From the NCBI RefSeq assembly GCF_000421265.1, contig NZ_ATWN01000001.1:372001-436000 (forward strand): DNA of 64,000 nt. The letters are read 5' to 3'. Within the stretch, counting starts at the first letter, position 1, and every line of letters starts with the position of its first letter. Positions 26,197 through 34,942 of this stretch are shown in pieces. The DNA comes from Thalassospira lucentensis MCCC 1A00383 = DSM 14000. GTDB taxonomy: Bacteria > Pseudomonadota > Alphaproteobacteria > Rhodospirillales > Thalassospiraceae. A program made the position numbers and the translations under genes. Below the pieces are notes generated by a model. The model ran no database searches. It was not told where the DNA came from and worked only from the letters and a program-made list of their open reading frames with translations.

Positions 26197-27225
26197 ATGT
26201 CATCGAAACCCACCATGCGCGATGTTGCGCGAAAATCAGGTTTGTCCATTGCGACCGTATCGCGGGTGATCAATTTCCCCGCTGACGTTCCGGCCGAAAC
26301 GGCGAAGATCGTGACGGCGGCGATGGCGTATCTGAATTACCGGCCCAATATCAATGGCCGCCGGTTAAAGATGACCCAGACCAGCACGATTGGGGTTTTG
26401 GTGCCGACCCTTGCCAATCCGGTTTTTGCAACCTCGGTGCAAGGTATCGAGCAGGAAGCCAATGCCAATGGCCTGACGGTTATTTTGACATCATCGGAAT
26501 ATGATCCCGAACGCGAGATGGGGGCGGTTTCAACGCTTTTGAATAATCGCGTCGATGGGTTGATTTTGACCTTGGCGAATGCGGACAACAATCCCGTGGT
26601 GGATTTGTTGTTGGCGGAAAAAATCCCGTTTGTGTTGCTGTTTAACCAGCCAAGCCGGGCCGATATTGCCGCGATCAGTGTGGATAACGCGCAGTCGGCC
26701 TATGACATGGCAACCGCGATGATCGCCAAGGGGCACCGGTCGCTTGCGATGGTGGCTGGTCAGTTTGAAAGTTCCGACCGATCACGACAGCGCTATGACG
26801 GGTTTTGCCGTGCGCTTGACGATGCTGGGATCGCGCAAAAGCATCTTGTGCAGGTGCGGTTTGGTGAAACCGATCTGGTCGCACCCTTGGCCGATTTTCT
26901 GTGTGGCCCGGAAGAAGTCACCGGGCTTGTTTGTTCAACCGACATGTTGGCGATTGCAGCAATCAGTGCGTGCCGCGCACACGGATTGTCGGTGCCCGAT
27001 GATGTTTCGGTTGGCGGTATTGACGGAATTTCGGTGGGTGGGCTGATCACGCCAAAACTGTGTTCGGCCGTTCAACCCACCCAAGAGATGGGCCAGCAGG
27101 CGCTTGCATTCCTGCGCGGCCTGATCAAGGGGCAGACAAACCCACAGAGTTTGTTGCTGCCTCATCATCTAAGCGACGGAGATTCCATTGGAGATTTCCG
27201 GCGCCGTTCATCAACTCTATTATAG
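26197..27225 (+). CDS. LacI-family transcriptional regulator
   Basis: Predicted 342 residues. The N-terminal LacI helix-turn-helix reads TMRDVARKSGLSIATVSRVINFPADVPAETAKIVTAAMAYLNYRPN (about 6-52), followed by the hinge helix and a sugar-binding-protein-like core (TIGVLVPTLANPVF, then NNRVDGLILT, and VGGIDGISVGGLITPKL). It is first in a run of six same-strand genes; the substrate-binding protein starts 12 bases after its stop. It should repress the importer operon until a ligand related to the transported compound binds. A LacI-type operator lies upstream. Confidence 0.92.
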   Translation: MSSKPTMRDVARKSGLSIATVSRVINFPADVPAETAKIVTAAMAYLNYRPNINGRRLKMTQTSTIGVLVPTLANPVFATSVQGIEQEANANGLTVILTSSEYDPEREMGAVSTLLNNRVDGLILTLANADNNPVVDLLLAEKIPFVLLFNQPSRADIAAISVDNAQSAYDMATAMIAKGHRSLAMVAGQFESSDRSRQRYDGFCRALDDAGIAQKHLVQVRFGETDLVAPLADFLCGPEEVTGLVCSTDMLAIAAISACRAHGLSVPDDVSVGGIDGISVGGLITPKLCSAVQPTQEMGQQALAFLRGLIKGQTNPQSLLLPHHLSDGDSIGDFRRRSSTLL

Positions 27226-27236
27226 GAAGATCAAAA

Positions 27237-28241
27237 GTGCGTTTCAAACAACTTGTTCTGGGTGCTGCGTTTGCTGTTGTGGCGGCGCAACCTGCTTTTG
27301 CTGATGATGTTGCGATTTGCTATAACTGTCCGCCGGAATGGGCCGACTGGGGCGGGCAGCTTAAAAACATTGCGCGCGATCTTGATATCACCGTTCCGCA
27401 AGACAACAAAAATTCTGGTCAGACGCTGTCGCAGCTTTTGGCGGAAAAAGACAATCCGGTTGCCGATGTTGCCTATTACGGTGTGTCGTTTGGCATCAAA
27501 GCCAAGCAACAAGATGTGGTGACCAATTACAAACCCGCCAATTTCGACAAAATTCCAGACGGTTTGAAAGATCCTGAAGGCGGCTGGTTTGCCATTCATT
27601 CGGGCACAATTGGCCTGTTTGTAAATACCGAAGCCCTTGACGGTGCCGCTGTTCCGCAAAGCTGGTCGGATCTTTTGAAGCCGGAATACAAGGGCATGGT
27701 TGGTTATCTTGATCCATCCAGCGCGTTTGTCGGTTATGCCGGTGCAGTTGCCATCAACCGTGCGATGGGTGGATCGCTTGATGATTTCACGCCGGGCATC
27801 GAGTTTTTCCAGAAGCTGAAGGAAAACGATCCGATCGTGCCAAAACAGACCGCCTATGCGCGTGTTCTGTCGGGCGAAATTCCGATCCTGATTGATTACG
27901 ATTTCAATGCGTACCGTGCAAAATACAAAGATGAAGCAGATGTTTCCTTTGTTATTCCGACCGAGGGTACGGTTGCAGTGCCTTATGTCATGAGCCTGGT
28001 GAAAAACGGACCGCATGCCGAGAATGGCAAAAAGGTTCTGGATTATGTGATGTCAGACGAAGGCCAGGCCCATTGGGCGAATGCGTTCCTGCGTCCGGTG
28101 ATTGCATCGGCGATGTCAGAAGAAGCATCCAAGAAATTCCTGCCAGCGGCCGATTATGCCCGATCCAAACCGGTGGATTACGCCAAAATGGCAGACGTTC
28201 AGTCAGGCTTTGGCGATCGTTACCTTTCTGAGGTGCGTTAA
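27237..28241 (+). CDS. ABC importer periplasmic substrate-binding protein
   Basis: Predicted 334 residues: a signal peptide of 22 residues (RFKQLVLGAAFAVVAAQPAFA) followed by a type II binding-protein fold of the iron/putrescine/phosphonate class: ICYNCPPEWADWGGQLKNIA, VADVAYYGVSFGIKAKQQ, VPQSWSDLLKPEYKGMVGYLDPSSA, YARVLSGEIPILIDYDFNAYRAK. The start is GTG with AGGAAG six to seven bases ahead; longer in-frame extensions overlap the lacI gene and are not credible. The Cys pair in the mature N-terminus is unusual. Because the operon ends with a phosphodiesterase, the ligand may be a phosphodiester or related organophosphate (inference). Confidence 0.9.
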   Translation: MRFKQLVLGAAFAVVAAQPAFADDVAICYNCPPEWADWGGQLKNIARDLDITVPQDNKNSGQTLSQLLAEKDNPVADVAYYGVSFGIKAKQQDVVTNYKPANFDKIPDGLKDPEGGWFAIHSGTIGLFVNTEALDGAAVPQSWSDLLKPEYKGMVGYLDPSSAFVGYAGAVAINRAMGGSLDDFTPGIEFFQKLKENDPIVPKQTAYARVLSGEIPILIDYDFNAYRAKYKDEADVSFVIPTEGTVAVPYVMSLVKNGPHAENGKKVLDYVMSDEGQAHWANAFLRPVIASAMSEEASKKFLPAADYARSKPVDYAKMADVQSGFGDRYLSEVR

Positions 28242-29150
28242 GTGTCTTGGCTTTCCAATATTAAAGAGGGGCGTTCGCGCCCTTCTTTGCCATTATCTGT
28301 TTTCGGGCGGGCGGCGCCCGGTGCCGGGAGTCCGGTGGTTTTGGCTTTTTTGATGATGCCGGGAATCATTGTCGTGGCGGCGTTTTTCCTGATCCCGCTG
28401 GCACTTGTGGTGATGCGGGTGGCGGACGGGCCGGATGGCTGGGCGACCTATTTCGTGATCCTGACCAACGGGTGGTATTTTGCCAGTTTGGTTCAGACGC
28501 TTTTGATGTCGGCAGGCGTGACATTGACCGCCCTTATCCTGTGCAGCATTTGCGGGCTGTTTTTGGTGCGCAACCAGTTTGCCGGGCGCAGTATGTTGAC
28601 GGCACTTTTGACCTTGCCATTGTCCTTTCCGGGCACGGTGGTCGGTTTCATGGTGATTATGCTGGCCGGGCGACAAGGGGTGATTGGCAGCGTTAGCGAT
28701 GCGATTTTCGGCGAGAAACTTGTCTTTGCCTATGAAATCAGCGGGCTGTTTATTGGCTATTTATATTTTTCGATCCCACGGGTGATTTTGGCGGTAATGG
28801 CATCGGCCGAGAAGCTTGATCCGCAGCTTGAAGAAGCCGCACGGTCGCTTGGCGCGCCGACATGGCGGGTGGTTAAGGACGTGATCCTGCCCGGTTTGAT
28901 GCCCGGCCTGATTTCATCGGGGGCGATTTGCTTTGCCACCGCGATGGGGGCATTTGGCACGGCCTTTACGCTGGCGACCGATATCGATGTGTTGCCGATG
29001 GTGATCTATACCGAGTTTACCCGTAATGCCAATGTGGCGGTGGCCGCGGCCCTGAGTATTGCGCTGGGGGCGATGACGTGGGTGGTTTTGTTCGTGGTGC
29101 GCTGCTTTGTCGGCAATTCAACCGATGTTGCACCACGCGGAGGGGCATGA
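28242..29150 (+). CDS. ABC importer permease 1
   Basis: Predicted 302-residue inner-membrane permease with about six helices. The EAA loop reads KLDPQLEEAARSLGAPTWRVVKDVILPGLMPG (about 187-220), the contact site for the ATPase. It starts with GTG directly after the stop of the binding-protein gene, whose last codons (GAGGTGC) supply the ribosome binding site. It overlaps the second permease by 4 bases. The sequence type is that of the spermidine/iron/2-aminoethylphosphonate permease group. Confidence 0.92.
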   Translation: MSWLSNIKEGRSRPSLPLSVFGRAAPGAGSPVVLAFLMMPGIIVVAAFFLIPLALVVMRVADGPDGWATYFVILTNGWYFASLVQTLLMSAGVTLTALILCSICGLFLVRNQFAGRSMLTALLTLPLSFPGTVVGFMVIMLAGRQGVIGSVSDAIFGEKLVFAYEISGLFIGYLYFSIPRVILAVMASAEKLDPQLEEAARSLGAPTWRVVKDVILPGLMPGLISSGAICFATAMGAFGTAFTLATDIDVLPMVIYTEFTRNANVAVAAALSIALGAMTWVVLFVVRCFVGNSTDVAPRGGA

Positions 29151-29971
29151 TCATGCGGCGTAATTGGAAATTTTACAGCCAGCTTGGCCTGACGATTGTG
29201 TTGTGCCTGTTTATCGTGGTGCCGGTTGTGATGTCGGCCTTGGCCGGGGTGACGGTCAATGTGTTTCAGGGACTGTCGTCCGGGTTTACGTTGCGCTGGA
29301 TTATCGAGGTTTTGGATCTTTATACCGACAGTATCTTGCTATCGCTTTGGATTGCGTTGGTGTGTCTGGTGGTGACATTGGTGGTTGGTGTGCCGCTGGC
29401 CTATGTTTTGGTCAGACGGCCCGGGCGGTGGACGCGTTTGTTTGAGGAACTGCTGACCCTGCCGGTGGCGATACCGGGTTTGGCGCTGGCGTTGGCGCTT
29501 TTGATTACCTATGGCGGGGTGAGTGGTTATCGGTCGAGTTGGCTTTTTATTCTGACCGGGCATGTGTTGTTTACATTGCCTTTCATGGTGCGATCCGTTG
29601 CGGCGGTCATGTCGGCGATGGATATGAAGATGCTTGAAGAAGGGGCGGCGAGCCTTGGTGCCGGGTTCTGGCGACGGTTCTTTACCGTGATTGTGCCCAA
29701 TGCCAAGCCGGGCATTCTGGCGGGTGCCTTGATGGTGGTGACGTTGTCGATTGGCGAATTCAATCTGACATGGATGCTTCATACGCCGCTGACCAAGACA
29801 TTGCCGGTCGGGCTTGCCGATGCTTATGCGTCGATGCGTCTTGAGATCGGCAGCGCCTATACCCTGATTTTCTTTGTACTGATTATGCCGTTGCTGATTG
29901 CGATGCAGACCCTTGCCGATCGCGGCAAACGTGCGTCCAAACGCATTGATACGGCGGAGGATACATTATGA
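29147..29971 (+). CDS. ABC importer permease 2
   Basis: Predicted 274-residue inner-membrane permease with six helices and the EAA loop AMDMKMLEEGAASLGAGFWRRFFTVIVPNAKPG (about 158-190). GGAGGGG lies just before the first ATG, which overlaps the stop of permease 1 (ATGA); a second ATG two codons later is possible. It overlaps the ATPase gene by 4 bases. It forms the heterodimeric channel with permease 1. Confidence 0.92.
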   Translation: MIMRRNWKFYSQLGLTIVLCLFIVVPVVMSALAGVTVNVFQGLSSGFTLRWIIEVLDLYTDSILLSLWIALVCLVVTLVVGVPLAYVLVRRPGRWTRLFEELLTLPVAIPGLALALALLITYGGVSGYRSSWLFILTGHVLFTLPFMVRSVAAVMSAMDMKMLEEGAASLGAGFWRRFFTVIVPNAKPGILAGALMVVTLSIGEFNLTWMLHTPLTKTLPVGLADAYASMRLEIGSAYTLIFFVLIMPLLIAMQTLADRGKRASKRIDTAEDTL

Positions 29972-31065
29972 CCACACAGATCAAACTTCGCGATTGTGCG
30001 AAAACCTTTGCCGATGGCACGCGCGCGCTGGCACCGTTCGATTTGACCATCGAGGGCGGGGAAACCATTGTTTTGCTGGGCCCGTCGGGCTGTGGCAAGA
30101 CGACCATATTGCGCATGATTGCCGGGTTGGAATTCCCCGACAAGGGCGGGGTGATTACCTTTGATGGCGACGATGTGACCCATCAATCGATTGAAAAGCG
30201 TCGGGTCGGTATGGTGTTTCAGTCTTATGCGCTGTTTCCCAATATGACGGTCGCACAGAATGTGGCCTATGGCCTTAAGGTGCACGGGGTATCGCGCGAC
30301 GAAAGTGATGCACGGGTTAAGGCGATGCTGGAGATGATGCATATCGAAATGCTTGCTGATCGGGCGATTGATCAGCTTTCGGGCGGGCAGCGCCAGCGTG
30401 TCGCCCTTGCGCGCGCCATTGCCGTCCAGCCGCGTGTTTTGTTGCTTGATGAACCTTTGACAGCACTTGATGCCAAATTGCGCGTGCGCCTTCGCACCGA
30501 GATCAATGCGCTGTTGCGCAAGCTTGGCATTACCGCCGTTTACGTGACGCATGATCAGGAAGAAGCCATGGCGCTGGGTGATCGGATTGTGGTGATGCAA
30601 AAAGGCGAAATCGCGCAAATTGGTACACCGCGTGACATTTACCGCAAGCCGCAAAATCCGTTTGTTGCCGATTTTGTCGGGGCGGCCAATCGGCTTGACG
30701 GGCAGATGCGCGACGGGCGGTTGCATATCGGAAACCATGTTTTTGATGCGGTCGATGCGTTTGATCCGCGTCACGGTGCGATCATTGATCAGGGACCGGT
30801 TGAGCTGTTTTTCCGGGCTGACGGGCTTTCGACCTGTGACGCGCAAGACGCCGATTTTACCGGCCGGGTCGAGGCGGTATCGTATTTGGGCGAACGGTTG
30901 CGTTTGACCGTGTCGGGGATTGGCCCGCAATCGGTGATGGTCGATACCCATGCCGATGATGTGATTGCCGCCGGGGCCGATGTCCATTGTCAGATCAATC
31001 CGGATCGGTTGACCATTTTTCCCGCCATGCGCGAGCGCACACCGGCGGCTTCAGACGCAAGATAA
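29968..31065 (+). CDS. ABC importer ATP-binding protein
   Basis: Predicted 365 residues, the length of PotA/MalK-type ATPases. Walker A GPSGCGKTT (38-46), Q-loop VFQSYALFPNMTV, signature LSGGQRQRVALARA (about 135-148), Walker B LLLDEPLTALD (about 156-166) and the switch His in VTHDQEEAMAL are intact. The C-terminal about 120 residues form a TOBE-type domain (FFRADGLST...GRVEAVSYLGERLRLTVSG). It overlaps permease 2 by 4 bases and would drive the importer from the cytoplasmic side. Confidence 0.95.
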   Translation: MTTQIKLRDCAKTFADGTRALAPFDLTIEGGETIVLLGPSGCGKTTILRMIAGLEFPDKGGVITFDGDDVTHQSIEKRRVGMVFQSYALFPNMTVAQNVAYGLKVHGVSRDESDARVKAMLEMMHIEMLADRAIDQLSGGQRQRVALARAIAVQPRVLLLDEPLTALDAKLRVRLRTEINALLRKLGITAVYVTHDQEEAMALGDRIVVMQKGEIAQIGTPRDIYRKPQNPFVADFVGAANRLDGQMRDGRLHIGNHVFDAVDAFDPRHGAIIDQGPVELFFRADGLSTCDAQDADFTGRVEAVSYLGERLRLTVSGIGPQSVMVDTHADDVIAAGADVHCQINPDRLTIFPAMRERTPAASDAR

Positions 31066-31085
31066 TCAAGAAAGACACGAAAAAG

Positions 31086-31916
31086 ATGCTGATTGCACAA
31101 TTGACCGACCTGCATATCGGGGCGGGGCGCAGGCTTGCCTATCGCAAGGTGGATACGGCAGGTGCGCTTGAAAAGGCGGTTGCCCATGTCATGTCGATGG
31201 CGCCGCGCCCGGATGTGGTTCTGTTTACCGGCGATATCGGTGATCTTGGCACGCCAGACGAATATGCGCTGGTTGCCGAGATCCTTAAAGACCTGACCAT
31301 TCCGTATTTCATGGTGCCGGGCAATCATGATCGACGCGGGCCGTTGCGTGCAGCCTTTCCCGATGCGACGCCGGTGGCAATGGGGCAGGCGTTTGTGAAT
31401 TACGTTGTCGATGATTTTGCATTGCGCCTGATTGCGCTTGATACGCTTGATGAAGGCAAACCGGGCGGGGTTTTGCCCAAATCACAGCTTGATTGGTTGC
31501 GCGGCGTTTTGGCCGATGAGGATGATCGCGATTGCCTGATTTTCCTGCATCATCCGCCGATCTTGACCGGGATTGCCCATATGGATGCGCAAAATCTGGG
31601 GGATGGGGCGGATGAACTGGCCGACATCGTTTCAGAGCATCGTGATCGTATCCGGGCGATTATATGCGGTCATGTGCACCGCCCGATCCATACGGTCTGG
31701 GCCGGGGTGCCGTTGATCATCGGACCATCGGTGGCCCATCAGGTGGCGTTTGATTTGCGCGCCGATGGGCCATCGGCCTTTGTCATGGAGCCGCCTGCGA
31801 TGCATCTGCATGTTTGGGATGCGGATCAGAAAAATCTGATGACGCATTTGGCCTATCTTGATCACTATGACGGGCCGCATCCGTTTTTTGGGGCGGATGG
31901 TAAGTTGATTGTTTAG
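31086..31916 (+). CDS. GpdQ/CpdA-type metallophosphodiesterase
   Basis: Predicted 276-residue cytoplasmic class III cyclic-nucleotide/glycerophosphodiester phosphodiesterase. The dinuclear metal motifs are in order: D-x-H in TDLHIG (Asp8, His10), GDIGD (about 44), GNHD (about 79), HHPP (about 157) and GHVH (about 197). My recollection of the Enterobacter GpdQ sequence aligns along the whole length. It is the last gene of the importer operon, 20 bases after the ATPase gene, so it probably hydrolyses the imported phosphodiester. A role in cAMP breakdown is the alternative, less favoured by context. Confidence 0.88.
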   Translation: MLIAQLTDLHIGAGRRLAYRKVDTAGALEKAVAHVMSMAPRPDVVLFTGDIGDLGTPDEYALVAEILKDLTIPYFMVPGNHDRRGPLRAAFPDATPVAMGQAFVNYVVDDFALRLIALDTLDEGKPGGVLPKSQLDWLRGVLADEDDRDCLIFLHHPPILTGIAHMDAQNLGDGADELADIVSEHRDRIRAIICGHVHRPIHTVWAGVPLIIGPSVAHQVAFDLRADGPSAFVMEPPAMHLHVWDADQKNLMTHLAYLDHYDGPHPFFGADGKLIV

Positions 31917-31938
31917 GGGACCCGCGCATGTGGCACCG

Positions 31939-31966
31939 TGGATTCCCGCCTTCGCGGGAATGACGG
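31939..31966. repeat. REP-like palindrome (copy 4)
   Basis: The cleanest copy: TGGATTCCCGC, CTTC, GCGGGAATGACGG. Seven-base arms TTCCCGC/GCGGGAA. It follows the phosphodiesterase stop and may protect or end the long ABC transcript. Confidence 0.8.
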
Positions 31967-32012
31967 GGTGTTTCGGTGGTTCGGTCGTTGTTTGGCGTGT
32001 TGCGGGCGTGGG

Positions 32013-33203
32013 TTATTTGCCCACGCCGACCTTGATCGCCAGTTTACGAAGCGGGCCGATGCGGTTAATCGCGCTTAGGCCGGCATAGCGCAGGTCGCGC
32101 AGGGGTTTGGGCTCGAACATCGATGCGCGGTTGAGAAGGTCAATGCCGCCGACACGGGCCAGCGTTTTGGGCAGTTGTTGGCGTTCATAGCGTTTGAGAA
32201 GACTGGTCGCGCCAATGTCATCGCCATTATGTTTGGCTTTGGCCATCAGTTCGGCGAGGGTTTCGATGTCATGCAGGCTCATGTTAAGCCCCTGCGCGCC
32301 AATCGGGGGTACGACATGGGCGGCCTCGGCAATGAGGGCGAGGCGGGCGGAAATCAGGCGCGACGGGACTTGTGAAATCATCGGCCAGACCGCGCGCGGG
32401 CTGGCGACGTTAAGCGGGCCAAACAGGTTCATGGTGTCGTGGGTGATTTCGGCGGAGAGTGCTTCGTCACTCAGCGCGTTGAGGTCATCGGCACGCTTGG
32501 CCGGGACCATCCAGACCACCGACGAGCAGGGTTTACCATCCAGATCGGGCATCGGCACAAGGGTCAGCGGCCCGCCGGTGCGGTGAATTTCGGTTGAGAT
32601 ATTATCGTGCGGTTTGTCGTGGGTGACGACAAAGACCATCGCACTTTGATCATAGGCCCAGCGTTTGTGTTTGATGCCGGCCATGTCACGGAGCGATGAA
32701 TTGCGGCCGTCTGCGGCAATGACCAATTTGGCCTCGACCGTTTCGCCGTCAGACAGTTCGATGACGCCCGCCCGTGCGGTGCCGGTAAAGCCGGTGACGG
32801 TGGTGGCAAAGCGAAAATCGACGTTTTTAAGGGTTGCGAGCTTTGCCATCAGGGTGACACGGGCGGCCTTGTTTGAGACGTTCCAGCCAAAGAATCCTTG
32901 CGGGGTTTCAGCGCCATCAAAGTCGGCGGTTTCGCGCGGGGTGCGGGTTTCGCCGCCGGCATCGACAATGCGCATGACGCGAAGCTCGGCCCCGGTCGGT
33001 TTGATGGCATCCCAGACACCGGCTTTTTTCAGGGTGGCGATGCCCGGTTCCAAAAAGGCGGTGGTGCGTAAATCGGATCCTTCGCCGATATCAGACGGGG
33101 CCGGATCGACAATGATGATCGAATGTCCGTCGGCCGCAAGCCGTGCTGCCGCACTCATGCCAGCGATGCCGCCGCCTGCGATCAGAATATCGGTTTTGAT
33201 CAT
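32013..33203 (-). CDS. UbiH/UbiF/COQ6-family FAD monooxygenase (ubiquinone biosynthesis)
   Basis: Predicted 396 residues. It shows the N-terminal dinucleotide fold DILIAGGGIAGMSAAARLA, the UbiH-type RTTAFLEPGIATLKKAGVW, the middle DG motif VIAADGRNSSLRDMAGI, and a GD-like motif changed to LIAEAAHVVPPIGAQGLNMSLHDI. The VPPIGAQGLNMSLHD part is diagnostic of ubiquinone hydroxylases, which add hydroxyls to the quinone ring at the membrane. Which position it hydroxylates (UbiH, UbiI, UbiF, UbiL or UbiM role) cannot be read from sequence alone. GAGGAAAAACGACA before the ATG supports the start. Confidence 0.9.
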   Translation of the reverse strand: MIKTDILIAGGGIAGMSAAARLAADGHSIIIVDPAPSDIGEGSDLRTTAFLEPGIATLKKAGVWDAIKPTGAELRVMRIVDAGGETRTPRETADFDGAETPQGFFGWNVSNKAARVTLMAKLATLKNVDFRFATTVTGFTGTARAGVIELSDGETVEAKLVIAADGRNSSLRDMAGIKHKRWAYDQSAMVFVVTHDKPHDNISTEIHRTGGPLTLVPMPDLDGKPCSSVVWMVPAKRADDLNALSDEALSAEITHDTMNLFGPLNVASPRAVWPMISQVPSRLISARLALIAEAAHVVPPIGAQGLNMSLHDIETLAELMAKAKHNGDDIGATSLLKRYERQQLPKTLARVGGIDLLNRASMFEPKPLRDLRYAGLSAINRIGPLRKLAIKVGVGK

Positions 33204-33235
33204 TGTCGTTTTTCCTCGTCAATTGCCGTGCGCGC

Positions 33236-33421
33236 ATGCTGTCATTTGGGCAATGTGCCCGTTTGGCCCGATGGACGCAATGGTTTACGTGGTGGTGGTT
33301 ATACGCGGTGATTTGGGCAATTGGATTGATGCAGATCGTCTGCGGATTGTGTGCAGTGTGGGGGCATGAGCACGGGGATGAACACGGGGATGAACATCAG
33401 GCGCGGGAATTATGCCTGTGA
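33236..33421 (+). CDS. Possible small membrane protein with His/Asp/Glu-rich tail
   Basis: A 61-residue frame (ATG at 33236; a TTG at 33203 would add 11 residues). One hydrophobic helix rich in Trp (WFTWWWLYAVIWAIGLMQIVCGLCAVW) is followed by GHEHGDEHGDEHQ, encoded by a 12-base tandem repeat. Such a tail could bind metal. There is no clear ribosome binding site and no known family, so it may be a chance frame; it otherwise fills the 330-base gap between the ubiquinone hydroxylase and the SMR gene. Confidence 0.3.
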   Translation: MLSFGQCARLARWTQWFTWWWLYAVIWAIGLMQIVCGLCAVWGHEHGDEHGDEHQARELCL

Positions 33422-33536
33422 CGGGCAGTGGCTATGCGGATGCGGGGATTGCGTCATGGGACTGTATCAGCCATTTTGGCAAGGTTCGCCCCGCGATGCG
33501 CGTGTTTTTGCGCGTATGCCACCATAGGATTTTGTC

Positions 33537-33863
33537 ATGATTGCCTGGGTTTATCTGTTTATTGCGATTGGTCTTGAGGTGATCGGGACAGTGTCGCTTA
33601 AATTTTCCAACGGATTTACCGATTGGCGGTTTTCGGTCATCACACTTGTCGTCTATGGCCTGAGTTTCTGGGTGTTGTCGCTGACGCTGCGCGTTATTCC
33701 GATTGGCACGGCCTATGCGGTTTGGGCCGGGCTTGGCACCGCAGCGATTGCGGTGATTGGCTTGGTGTTTTTCAAGGAACCCATGACCGTGATGAAGGGT
33801 GTTTTCCTTCTGATGATTATTGGCGGTGTGGTCGGGCTTAAGGCGATCAGCAGCGAGAGTTAG
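33537..33863 (+). CDS. SMR-family (EmrE-like) multidrug/guanidinium transporter
   Basis: A 108-residue protein with four transmembrane helices. The essential Glu14 is in FIAIGLEVIGTVSLKFSNGFT, and W-A-G-x-G in YAVWAGLGTAAIAVIG matches EmrE. It should form antiparallel dimers exchanging protons for cationic compounds. AGGA eight bases before the ATG supports the start. Its last 17 bases overlap the 3' end of the convergent epimerase gene. Confidence 0.93.
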   Translation: MIAWVYLFIAIGLEVIGTVSLKFSNGFTDWRFSVITLVVYGLSFWVLSLTLRVIPIGTAYAVWAGLGTAAIAVIGLVFFKEPMTVMKGVFLLMIIGGVVGLKAISSES

Positions 33864-34809
33864 GCCCCAATTTAGCAATTGTTTTTGCATGACGTGCCAT
33901 GTCGGCGGCAAAATCGGTATGGCGGGGTGACCAGCCAAGGTCTTGCATCGCCTTGGCACTGCTGAGCTTTTGGTTATGGGCAAGGCCGCGGGCCCAGTTG
34001 CCAAAGCGTGCCATGGCCTCAGCCGTGCTGATGGTGTCAATCTGACAGTTTTCCGATCCGAAATGTGTGGCGATCAGCTCGGCGACGTCGCGGGTTGAGA
34101 CATCATTGATCGCCGATCCGATATAGCTTTCGCCGGGTTTGGCCTGTTCAAGGGCCAGACGATAGAGGTCTGCGATATCATCGGCATGGACCATGGGTTG
34201 ATAGATATCATCGCCGCCGACAAGGGTGACGCGGTTGTCGGTTTGTGCGGTTTCGATATCGCGGGCAAGAATTCCGCTTTGGCCGTTTTTACCGGTGTCG
34301 TAAACGCAGGATGGGTGAATGACGATGCCCGCAAGATTGGCAGCCGACAGAACCCGTTTGATGCCGGTTAATCCCCATAGAAATTCAGGCAAGGGGTCAA
34401 AGGGGGTGGTTTCATTAACGGCGGTCACGCCGGGTGATGTCGGGAGTGCGTTGGTTTGGGGGTACATCCAGTTGCCGCCGGTATAGATAAACCGCACCGG
34501 ATCGGAGTGATGTTGCTTTGGATGCGTAAGCGCCGGGATCAAGTGATCCAGCAATGTTGCATCCATTTGTGGCATGGCATCGGAAAAATCACAGGCGGTG
34601 TGAATGGCCGCGTCGATATCTGGTAAATCCGCGCACCATTTTTCGGGACGCGTGATGTCACCAGTGATTGGGGTTGCCCCGGCTGCGATCAGTTTGTTCT
34701 TGCTGACATCGGACCGGGCGAGGGCGATGACGTGATGATCATGGGCGATCAGGTTTTTAACAATCGCCGATCCAATCAGGCCGGTGCCGCCGGTGATAAA
34801 AATGCGCAT
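33847..34809 (-). CDS. NAD-dependent epimerase/dehydratase (extended SDR)
   Basis: Predicted 320 residues. The N-terminus MRIFITGGTGLIGSAIVKNLIAHDHHVIALAR gives the Rossmann fold with TGGTGLIG binding NAD(P). AAIHTACDF fits the typical strand 4, but the classical YxxxK pair is not obvious: VNETTPFDPLPEFLWGLTGIKRVL stands where it would be, so this may be an atypical (NmrA-like or SDR_a5-type) member and possibly not catalytic. Family relatives include uncharacterised sugar-nucleotide epimerases. The chosen ATG has AAGGAAAA ahead; a frame 16 codons longer is not SDR-like. Confidence 0.82.
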   Translation of the reverse strand: MRIFITGGTGLIGSAIVKNLIAHDHHVIALARSDVSKNKLIAAGATPITGDITRPEKWCADLPDIDAAIHTACDFSDAMPQMDATLLDHLIPALTHPKQHHSDPVRFIYTGGNWMYPQTNALPTSPGVTAVNETTPFDPLPEFLWGLTGIKRVLSAANLAGIVIHPSCVYDTGKNGQSGILARDIETAQTDNRVTLVGGDDIYQPMVHADDIADLYRLALEQAKPGESYIGSAINDVSTRDVAELIATHFGSENCQIDTISTAEAMARFGNWARGLAHNQKLSSAKAMQDLGWSPRHTDFAADMARHAKTIAKLGPNSRC

Positions 34810-34892
34810 CGTTGGTTTTCCTTTTTGGGATGTGATGCGCGATTTATCAGACCTCAACCACGGTTGGGGTCAAGCGGGTTTTTGTCGGGGAC

Positions 34893-34920
34893 AAAAAAAG
34901 CCAGGCAGGTGCCCGGCTTT
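34893..34920 (-). terminator. Intrinsic terminator of ridA-like gene
   Basis: Read on the minus strand: AAAGCCGGGC, ACCT loop, GCCTGGCTTT followed by more T. It lies 23 bases after the stop of the RidA-family gene, with a clear T-run. Confidence 0.85.
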
Positions 34921-34942
34921 GATGTGGAGGTGCTGATCAGGA

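Noticed and set aside
29857..30987. Minus-strand frame of 376 codons
   Set aside because: It is antisense to the ABC ATPase gene, whose Walker and signature motifs are intact.
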